From positions 1-7,103 of the forward strand of contig JAGVYJ010000064.1 in the NCBI GenBank assembly GCA_018303315.1: a DNA stretch of 7,103 nucleotides. The letters run 5' to 3'. The notes under the pieces were generated by a model. That model made no database searches. It was not told the DNA's origin and was given only the letters and a program-made list of their open reading frames with translations. The position numbers were made by a program, and so were the translations under genes. Numbering within the stretch: position 1 is the stretch's first letter; every line of letters begins with the position of its first letter. Below are positions 1 to 4,356 of this stretch, one piece after another. Source of the stretch: Candidatus Woesearchaeota archaeon (GTDB lineage Archaea > Nanobdellota > Nanobdellia > Woesearchaeales > JAGVYJ01).

Positions 1-2
1 CT

Positions 3-482
3 GTGCTGCAGATAGATGCGCATGCAGACTGCTATGAGAATTTCGAGGGCGGGGACATCGTGCACAACACTGTGATAAGGCGCTGCTCAGAAATCTGCCC
101 TGTAACCCAGGTCGGGGTAAGGACTTTGTCAGAAGAGGAAAAGGAGTTCTTAAACAATACTGACAAGGTCAGGACATTTTATGCAAAGGAGCTGCATGGC
201 ATGAAAGACTGGTGCCGGCAGGCGGTTTCGAGCTTATCGGATAATGTTTACGTGACTTTTGACCTGGACGGCCTTGATCCAAGCATAATGCCCGCTGTCG
301 GGACGCCAGAGCCCAATGGGCTGTCCTGGCAGGATGTCATGGAGCTCTTTTCAGCCCTGCAGAAATCAGGGAAAAATGTGGTTGGCTTTGATGTGGTGGA
401 GCTCAACCCGCTACCTGGGAATATAACCCCTGATTTCATAGCTGCCAAGCTTGTCCAGAGAATGATAGGGATGCTTTTCTGA
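3..482 (+). CDS. speB: Agmatinase/arginase-family ureohydrolase, C-terminal part (5' end outside window)
   Basis: This is a manganese-dependent ureohydrolase, most likely agmatinase, which splits agmatine into putrescine and urea for polyamine synthesis. Visible metal ligands are the DAHAD motif (residues 5-9 of the visible part) and the FDLDGLDP motif (86-93, with D87 and D89), followed by PAVGTPEPNG, the family's usual proline/glycine loop. H21 with the following RR matches the substrate-side histidine region, and E133 in DVVELNP matches the conserved DVVE motif. The frame is already open at the left edge, and the first metal-binding histidine (normally in a GGDH motif) must lie outside, so the GTG at base 3 is not the real start. 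About half of a typical 280-300-residue protein is present. It ends in TGA three bases before the stop of the opposing gene. The family is secure; agmatinase rather than arginase or formimidoglutamase is inferred from the archaeal setting. Confidence 0.9.
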   Translation: MLQIDAHADCYENFEGGDIVHNTVIRRCSEICPVTQVGVRTLSEEEKEFLNNTDKVRTFYAKELHGMKDWCRQAVSSLSDNVYVTFDLDGLDPSIMPAVGTPEPNGLSWQDVMELFSALQKSGKNVVGFDVVELNPLPGNITPDFIAAKLVQRMIGMLF

Positions 483-485
483 AAA

Positions 486-1268
486 CTAAGCACAATTGTA
501 ACTATTCCTAACTGCTGCGACAGGATCCATATGTTTTCGTAATAAATTATCCAGAAATTTACTTACATCAAAGCCCGAACCTTCACCCATTCGCGGCCGA
601 GGGGCTCTCACAAATTCAGGAAATAGTTTCGCACTGCTTATCTTTCCCGGGTGTAAAGTTTTCAAAACTTTATACATCTCTGACATTTTCATATAAAAGA
701 AGCTTCCGGGAACTCCAGTAGAAAAATTAACAGACGCAATACTTGAAAGGCTCCCTTCGTCTACTAATACCCTTAGCTCATCAGACCATCCCTCAGACAC
801 AAATGGCCCCATGCATCCAGGTTCCATTTCTCCGGCCAATGCTGCCCGGGCTCTCTCCATAGCATGTTCTTTTCTGTTTTCACCTTTTTTTGTAATTCCA
901 ATAATGTCTCTTAGAACTCTGTTGCTTACATACCTTCCTACTTCACTGGAATGCACAAGAAAATGAACTACGCCACCAATCTGGTAAGCCATTGTTATAG
1001 CTTCATCACCTGACTTTTCGGCACCTGTCATTGGATCGGTTACAGCATCCGGATCATGGAGTCCATCCAGACCCCCTGTACAAGTTACAGGGTCTCCATG
1101 TTTCCTCGAATAAGTAATACTATACTGCCCATTAGGAGTATGTTGAGTTACATGAATATTCCTCTCGGCATACTCCCTCAACTCGGGGGGTACATCAAAA
1201 TCCATGGACATAGCTATGCCTATAAATCGCTTCACGCCTTCTGACATGGCTATGTCATCTAACGCCAT
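486..1268 (-). CDS. Hypothetical protein with YbaK/ProXp-like (aminoacyl-tRNA deacylase-type) C-terminal region
   Basis: This is a 260-residue soluble protein with no signal peptide or membrane segment. Residues about 85-210 follow the YbaK/EbsC/ProRS-INS pattern: a lysine (K85) ahead of a hydrophobic strand pair (IGGVVHFLVHSS, 97-108), then a helix, then a glycine loop (PGCMGPF, 150-156), a strand-Asp-Glu segment (LRVLVDEGSL, 165-174), and an FSTGVPGSFFYMKMSEMYKVLK segment (182-203) that fits the fold's closing strand and helix. Members remove wrongly attached amino acids from tRNA, often Ala or Cys from tRNA-Pro, in trans. Here the role is inferred from pattern memory only. The first 80 residues and the last 50 are not recognised. 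The ATG start is supported by an upstream GGTGA Shine-Dalgarno core and a TATA box. The gene is somewhat more A/T-rich than zwf and ileS, stops with TAG, and converges tail to tail with the ureohydrolase gene. Confidence 0.8.
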   Translation of the reverse strand: MALDDIAMSEGVKRFIGIAMSMDFDVPPELREYAERNIHVTQHTPNGQYSITYSRKHGDPVTCTGGLDGLHDPDAVTDPMTGAEKSGDEAITMAYQIGGVVHFLVHSSEVGRYVSNRVLRDIIGITKKGENRKEHAMERARAALAGEMEPGCMGPFVSEGWSDELRVLVDEGSLSSIASVNFSTGVPGSFFYMKMSEMYKVLKTLHPGKISSAKLFPEFVRAPRPRMGEGSGFDVSKFLDNLLRKHMDPVAAVRNSYNCA

Positions 1269-1271
1269 TTT

Positions 1272-1278
1272 ATCACCT
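1272..1278 (-). promoter_or_regulatory. Shine-Dalgarno site of the YbaK-like gene
   Basis: On the minus strand AGGTGAT lies four bases (counting from the GGTGA core) before the ATG at 1268-1266. It matches the archaeal 16S 3' end complement and supports that start. It is the only convincing Shine-Dalgarno site among the genes that start here. If transcription starts where the TATA box predicts (about 1273), the site would be mostly lost from the message, so either a second upstream promoter exists or the match is fortuitous. Confidence 0.5.
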
Positions 1279-1293
1279 GATAGTGGTAATTTT

Positions 1294-1310
1294 AATATAT
1301 AAATGTTTCG
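1294..1310 (-). promoter_or_regulatory. Archaeal BRE/TATA promoter of the YbaK-like gene
   Basis: The minus strand reads CGAAACATTTATATATT: an A-rich BRE-like part (1304-1310) followed by a TTTATATA box (1296-1303). The box centre is about 31 bases from the ATG, placing the predicted transcription start within about five bases of the start codon. The CGAAA(A)CATTTAT core is shared with the promoter of the next gene upstream (1874-1890). Confidence 0.65.
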
Positions 1311-1340
1311 TTATGCGCTTCACCTTATTGTAAAGTACTA

Positions 1341-1362
1341 TTATTTTCAATATTGAAAATAA
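1341..1362. repeat. Perfect 22-bp palindrome, possible operator
   Basis: The half-site TTATTTTCAAT is followed directly by its exact reverse complement; all 11 pairs match and no spacer is present. It lies in the 149-base gap between the YbaK-like gene and the DUF420-like gene, centred about 52 bases upstream of the TATA box of the former and 66 bases past the stop of the latter. A dimeric regulator site is the simplest reading; as RNA it would be an A/U-rich hairpin with only one G-C pair in each arm. The function is inferred. Confidence 0.55.
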
Positions 1363-1377
1363 ATAACCGGATTTAGG

Positions 1378-1410
1378 TGAGATTTGCTATCCTGAGATTT
1401 ATCTAATCTC
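1378..1410. repeat. TGAGATTT direct repeat and adjoining short inverted repeat
   Basis: TGAGATTT occurs at 1378-1385 and again at 1393-1400. The second copy opens a 6-bp inverted repeat, GAGATT (1394-1399) and AATCTC (1405-1410), with a five-base loop. It starts just past the stop of the DUF420-like gene, where a 3' hairpin might form, but there is no T-run after it, so a terminator role is not supported. In this A/T-rich stretch chance is a real alternative. Confidence 0.3.
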
Positions 1411-1417
1411 TCATTTA

Positions 1418-1849
1418 TTAAATCTGCAAAATATATGCTGTAAAGTAAAACAATACACCTGAAAGTACGGCTATCATCCACAACACCAGGAAAGCAACTG
1501 TAATGACTTTATGTTTCTTGAAGTAGTTTATTCTTCTCCTGTAATTAAGCCAGGCCAGGACAATGAAAACAATAAGGGCTACAAACATAACCAGTGAGAA
1601 TATCCCGTGGAAAACCGCCAAAGCGATTTCAAACGGGTGGTGAGTGTGAGCCGGCTCAGAAACCTCGTGGGAAACTGCCCGGTACGCCATATATGTAACA
1701 TTTACCGCTAATTCATAAGTCAGGGCTAAGAAAGCAATCCTGAATGGAAACCTGTTCTTAAAATACCCGGAATAGAACACATACAGTATGCCCACTGACA
1801 CTATAATCTCTGTAAATAATGTCACTGTGCTGAATAATGGAACTTCCAC
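1418..1849 (-). CDS. Four-helix membrane protein, DUF420-like
   Basis: This 143-residue integral membrane protein has four hydrophobic segments at about residues 9-29, 37-58, 75-101 and 115-140. The positive cluster YRRRINYFKKHK (103-114) joins helices 3 and 4. The order of features matches the DUF420 family (B. subtilis YozB type): a histidine in helix 3 (VFHG, H81), a basic loop with a histidine (H113) before helix 4, and a helix 4 ending in SGVLFYFTAYI. Loop 2-3 holds a histidine cluster (H61, H68, H70, H71), which could bind metal or heme; this is inference. A bacterial member (CtaM) is needed for heme-copper oxidase function, but no oxidase gene is visible here. The start is GTG with no Shine-Dalgarno site; a TATA box 28 bases upstream favours this start on a leaderless message. 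The stop is TAA. Family assignment is moderate; membrane topology is firm. Confidence 0.85.
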   Translation of the reverse strand: MEVPLFSTVTLFTEIIVSVGILYVFYSGYFKNRFPFRIAFLALTYELAVNVTYMAYRAVSHEVSEPAHTHHPFEIALAVFHGIFSLVMFVALIVFIVLAWLNYRRRINYFKKHKVITVAFLVLWMIAVLSGVLFYFTAYILQI

Positions 1850-1873
1850 AGCAAATTGTAAAATTGCAGACAG

Positions 1874-1890
1874 TTAATAAATGTTTTCGG
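1874..1890 (-). promoter_or_regulatory. Archaeal BRE/TATA promoter of the DUF420-like gene
   Basis: The minus strand reads CCGAAAACATTTATTAA, with a BRE-like part at 1882-1890 and a TTTATTAA box at 1874-1881. The box centre is about 28 bases from the GTG start, predicting transcription from the start codon itself. The element begins two bases after the stop codon of the nitroreductase gene. Confidence 0.65.
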
Positions 1891-1892
1891 TA

Positions 1893-2504
1893 CTATGCTC
1901 TAATATTTTTCCCGAAACTTCCCTTGAATACGGATTCTTCAACAGGGCGCCTGTCTGAAATGCGCTGGTTGGCTTTTTCCTCTGGCGTGAGCTGGCTGTC
2001 GGGCTTGCGCCTTCCAATGGCGACCATTGCCTCAACGTCATAATCATCAGGCACTTTAATCTCGGTCCTGGCCCTCTCCCTGTCAAAGCCGCCCATGCCG
2101 TGAACCACAAGACCTCGTCCTGTGCCTTCCAGAGCCATGCTCATCCAGGCAGAGCCCGCATCAAAGTCGTGCACCCTGTTCGGCGCATCATTACGGCTCA
2201 ATGTTTTCTTGGAAACTATCAGCAAAAGCACAGCCGCATTGCTGCACCAGGCCTGGTTCCCTGGCGTGAGCAATTGCAGGAATCTCCCAAAATCAGGGGT
2301 GTTTCTTTTTGCAATTATGAATCTCCATGGCTGCTCATTGAAGCTGGATGGGGCCCACCTTGCAGCCTCGAACAAGGGCATAAGCTCTTCATCAGGCAGC
2401 TCTTCCCCTGTCATTGCCCTCGGTGACCACCTGTTTACAAAGATAGGGTTGATGGCCCAGCCCGGCTTCCGTACAGATTTTACCTCATCCCTGATTCCTT
2501 CCAT
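1893..2504 (-). CDS. Nitroreductase-family flavoprotein
   Basis: This is a 203-residue cytosolic flavoprotein of the FMN-dependent nitroreductase superfamily, which moves electrons from NAD(P)H to nitro compounds, quinones or other acceptors; the true substrate cannot be read from sequence. The N-terminal RWSPRAM (25-31) supplies the arginine/serine FMN contacts. LFEAARWAPSSFNEQPWRF (44-62) is the classic family block with the Asn and Gln-Pro-Trp. GMGGF (136-140) fits the second FMN loop, and the tail with repeated arginines (R181, R185, R186) and VFKGSFG is typical of one subgroup. The length is normal for the family. The ATG start has no Shine-Dalgarno site, but a TATA box lies 30 bases upstream. 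It follows zwf in the same direction after a 35-base gap; NADPH from Zwf could feed it (inference). The stop is TAG. Confidence 0.9.
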   Translation of the reverse strand: MEGIRDEVKSVRKPGWAINPIFVNRWSPRAMTGEELPDEELMPLFEAARWAPSSFNEQPWRFIIAKRNTPDFGRFLQLLTPGNQAWCSNAAVLLLIVSKKTLSRNDAPNRVHDFDAGSAWMSMALEGTGRGLVVHGMGGFDRERARTEIKVPDDYDVEAMVAIGRRKPDSQLTPEEKANQRISDRRPVEESVFKGSFGKNIRA

Positions 2505-2509
2505 ACTAG

Positions 2510-2524
2510 TTCAGATGGTCTGAA
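2510..2524. promoter_or_regulatory. Inverted repeat between TATA box and start of the nitroreductase gene (possible operator)
   Basis: TTCAGA-TGG-TCTGAA has two perfect six-base arms around a three-base centre. It lies between the TATA box (2531-2538) and the ATG (2504), next to the predicted transcription start at about 2508. A repressor bound here would block polymerase loading. Redox- or substrate-responsive control would suit a nitroreductase, but no regulator gene is nearby. Confidence 0.4.
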
Positions 2525-2529
2525 AGAAG

Positions 2530-2539
2530 TTATATAAAA
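2530..2539 (-). promoter_or_regulatory. TATA box of the nitroreductase gene
   Basis: The minus strand reads TTTTATATAA directly after the TAG stop of zwf. The TTTATATA core (2531-2538) is centred about 30 bases before the ATG. No clear BRE is visible because the upstream bases are zwf codons. It suggests the nitroreductase gene can be transcribed apart from zwf. Confidence 0.6.
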
Positions 2540-3901
2540 CTATCCTTTAAGCATAGGGCCTTCACTGCCTTTCTCATATATCTGGAGCGGGATTTTTTTC
2601 TTCCATTTCGAGATATTGTCGATTAGCTTCCAGCTTTCCCGCAGCTCATCAAACCTGGTGAACAGGGTTTTGTCGCCGTTTATGCAGTCCAGGAGCAGCC
2701 TCTCGTAGCTTTCCTCTGTATTCGGCCCGAAATAGCTGGCATGCGCAAACTCCAGCCTCACCTTTTCCGGCTCCATGTCACTGCCGGGCTTCTTTGTGTA
2801 CATCTCCAGGTGGATGTCCTGGCTGGGCTGGATATTGATGAACAGGTGGTTAGGGCTTGTGAATGGGCTGCAGAAAAGTATGCAGGGCTCTTTCTTGAAA
2901 TTTATGGCAATGAAGCCGTGCTTTTCCCTGAGATGCTTGCCTGTCCTTATGTATATCGGCACGTTCCTCCACCTTTCTGAATTGCAAAACATCCTGAGCA
3001 TCACGTAGGTCTCTGTCCTGGAATTCCGCTTGCCATGCATGGCACCCTCCTGGCTGTAACCCTTATACTGCCCCAGCACAATACTGCTGGCATTCCTGAC
3101 AGTCAGCTTTTTCAATGCTTTGACCTTCTCGTCATGGATTTCCTTTGGGTCAATGCTTTTCGGGGGCTCCATGAGGATAAGAGAGGCAACCTGCAGCAGG
3201 TGATTCTGCACCATGTCCTTGAGGGCCCCGGTGCCATCATAATAGCCGAATCTTGTGCCCACGCCTTCTGTCTCCTTCACTGTGATGTTAATGCTTTCAA
3301 CAAAGTCCCTGTTCCACAGCCTTTCGAACAACGGGTTTGCAAACCTGAGCACAAGCAGGTTCTGCACGGTATCCTTCCCCAGATAATGGTCAATCCTGTA
3401 AACGTCCTTCTCATCAAACACCCTGTGAATGCTTTTTTCAATTCTCTGGGAGGACTTCCCGTCAAAGCCAAAGGGCTTCTCAAACACCACCCTCCTGAAG
3501 CAGCTGGCGTGGCTGTGCAGCCTGTATTTCTGCAGCTGCCTGATTATCCTGTCAAAGAAGACATAGCTCACAGCCAGGTAATACACCCGGTTGCAGGTCC
3601 TGCCTTTTTCCGCTTCCTTGAGGAAAGCATCAAGGCCGGACAGCGAACTGCCCCTGCTAAGGTCTGCCCTGAAATACCTGATGTGAAGCTTCTTCCAGGA
3701 TGGAATTTTCACAATCATATTGCTGGCCAGCCACTTCCTGTATGCCTTGTCGTCAAAGTCCCTCCTGCCTACTGCCACTATGACTGACCTGCTGCTGACC
3801 TTGCCGGCAGAGATTAACCTGGCTATCGCTGGCAAAAGCTTCCGCCTGGCAAGGTCGCCGGTACTTCCAAATATTACAAAGGTTACTGGTTCAAGAGCCA
3901 T
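2540..3901 (-). CDS. zwf: Glucose-6-phosphate 1-dehydrogenase (Zwf family)
   Basis: This enzyme oxidises glucose 6-phosphate to 6-phosphogluconolactone and yields NADPH in the oxidative pentose phosphate pathway. Counting from the ATG, the Rossmann motif FGSTGDLARRK is at 11-21, followed by VGRR near 44-47, whose arginines fit NADP preference. EKP is at 141-143, the family signature RIDHYLGKD at 169-177, the catalytic histidine in QNHLLQ at about 234, and YIRTGKHL at 317-324. The C-terminal block YERLLLDCINGD and the ending SEGP are also typical. At 453 residues it is slightly short of the usual 480-500. I chose the ATG at 3901. In-frame GTG codons at 3913 and 3922 are alternatives: the one at 3913 gives a 30-base TATA-to-start distance like the neighbours, while 3922 would lie upstream of the predicted transcription start. 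Classical Zwf is uncommon in archaea, so transfer from bacteria is likely (inference). The stop is TAG. Confidence 0.95.
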   Translation of the reverse strand: MALEPVTFVIFGSTGDLARRKLLPAIARLISAGKVSSRSVIVAVGRRDFDDKAYRKWLASNMIVKIPSWKKLHIRYFRADLSRGSSLSGLDAFLKEAEKGRTCNRVYYLAVSYVFFDRIIRQLQKYRLHSHASCFRRVVFEKPFGFDGKSSQRIEKSIHRVFDEKDVYRIDHYLGKDTVQNLLVLRFANPLFERLWNRDFVESINITVKETEGVGTRFGYYDGTGALKDMVQNHLLQVASLILMEPPKSIDPKEIHDEKVKALKKLTVRNASSIVLGQYKGYSQEGAMHGKRNSRTETYVMLRMFCNSERWRNVPIYIRTGKHLREKHGFIAINFKKEPCILFCSPFTSPNHLFINIQPSQDIHLEMYTKKPGSDMEPEKVRLEFAHASYFGPNTEESYERLLLDCINGDKTLFTRFDELRESWKLIDNISKWKKKIPLQIYEKGSEGPMLKG

Positions 3902-3938
3902 GCTACCCCGCACATTTCCCACTATAGCAGTTGAGCGC

Positions 3939-3947
3939 TTATAAAAA
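3939..3947 (-). promoter_or_regulatory. zwf: TATA box of zwf
   Basis: The minus strand reads TTTTTATAA, preceded by an A-rich stretch (CCAAAAATT) that can serve as BRE. The predicted transcription start is near 3916, giving a leader of about 15 bases for the ATG start or almost none for the GTG at 3913. A GGGG run seven bases before the ATG is a weak Shine-Dalgarno candidate. Confidence 0.55.
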
Positions 3948-3954
3948 TTTTTGG

Positions 3955-4041
3955 TTAGTCAAAGATGTCTACTACCAGGTTTACGAATTTTCCTTTGTAG
4001 AGTAGTGGTCTTGTTATTCTGAGAACGTTGTCACTATCTAC
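3955..4041 (-). other. Open 28-codon extension in frame after the stop of the small exported-protein gene
   Basis: After the TAG that ends the 73-codon gene, the same frame stays open for 28 codons (starting VDSDNVLRITRPLLY and ending DIFD) up to a TAA at 3955-3957. The peptide looks protein-like, with alternating hydrophobic and basic residues. Options are a gene cut short by a recent nonsense change, occasional readthrough, or chance, since 28 open codons are not rare. TAG ends at least four other genes here, so it works as an ordinary stop. The zwf promoter begins just past its end. Confidence 0.3.
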
Positions 4042-4263
4042 CTAGAATTGTGCCTTGACTGGCGTGTATGGTGTTGCGATAACTCGCTCAATACCTGCAG
4101 TAGGGGTGGCCATTGCTGTGATTATTTCCTGCCTGGAAGGGCCAGAATTACACGCAGCAGAAACAAACCCAGCTAAGGCAACACTAGCATAAGCCATTCT
4201 CAGTCCAGAAGGCACAAATCTTGCAGGTATAATTTCTGCAAGCTTCTCCAAAAGGCTAATCAT
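4042..4263 (-). CDS. Small hypothetical protein with signal-peptide/lipoprotein-like segment
   Basis: No family is recognised for this 73-residue product. Residues 1-22 form a mixed amphipathic stretch ending in Arg. They are followed by a short hydrophobic segment (MAYASVALAGFVSAA, 23-37) and a cysteine (C38) with NSGPS after it, which resembles a signal peptide with a loose lipobox (SAAC). The rest is rich in Thr, Pro, Ala and Ile, as in small surface proteins. Export and lipid attachment are inferred. An internal ATG at residue 23 would give a cleaner signal peptide, but the strong BRE/TATA promoter is spaced correctly for the ATG at 4263, which supports both the gene and that start. There is no Shine-Dalgarno site, consistent with a leaderless message. 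It sits between ileS and zwf, same strand. A 28-codon open frame continues after its TAG. Confidence 0.55.
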   Translation of the reverse strand: MISLLEKLAEIIPARFVPSGLRMAYASVALAGFVSAACNSGPSRQEIITAMATPTAGIERVIATPYTPVKAQF

Positions 4264-4285
4264 GGCTGGTAATGCGCATTTCCAC

Positions 4286-4300
4286 TATTTAAACCTTTCT
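4286..4300 (-). promoter_or_regulatory. Archaeal BRE/TATA promoter of the small exported-protein gene
   Basis: The minus strand reads AGAAAGGTTTAAATA: a purine-rich BRE (4294-4300) joined to a TTTAAATA box (4286-4293). The centre is 26-27 bases from the ATG, so transcription should start at the start codon. This is one of the best BRE/TATA matches in the window. Confidence 0.65.
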
Positions 4301-4311
4301 ATTTTGTTGTC

Positions 4312-4341
4312 ATTAAGAAGTGGTTAATTAAGAAGTGGTTA
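4312..4341. repeat. Tandem 15-bp direct repeat
   Basis: ATTAAGAAGTGGTTA occurs twice with no spacer and no mismatch (4312-4326 and 4327-4341), in the 93-base gap between ileS and the small exported-protein gene. It lies about 20 bases upstream of that gene's promoter and 15 bases after the ileS stop. It could be a paired activator or repressor site, part of the ileS 3' end, or a recent slippage duplication. Confidence 0.7.
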
Positions 4342-4356
4342 ATAAATAGCTGAAGG

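Noticed and set aside
1393..1410. Intrinsic terminator after the DUF420-like gene
   Set aside because: The stem has only six pairs and no T-run follows on the minus strand.
2100..2523. Two overlapping plus-strand frames opposite the nitroreductase gene
   Set aside because: Nitroreductase motifs on the minus strand account for the region; the opposite frames look random.
3035..3787. Long plus-strand open frame (250 codons) antisense to zwf
   Set aside because: It lies wholly inside a well-supported gene, shows no family motif or plausible promoter, and such frames arise from codon bias on the opposite strand.
4042..4044. TAG as a pyrrolysine codon
   Set aside because: TAG is the terminal stop of at least four other genes here, and no pyrrolysine genes or insertion context are visible.
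486..4263. The five minus-strand genes as one operon
   Set aside because: Each gene has its own well-spaced TATA box and the functions do not form a single pathway.
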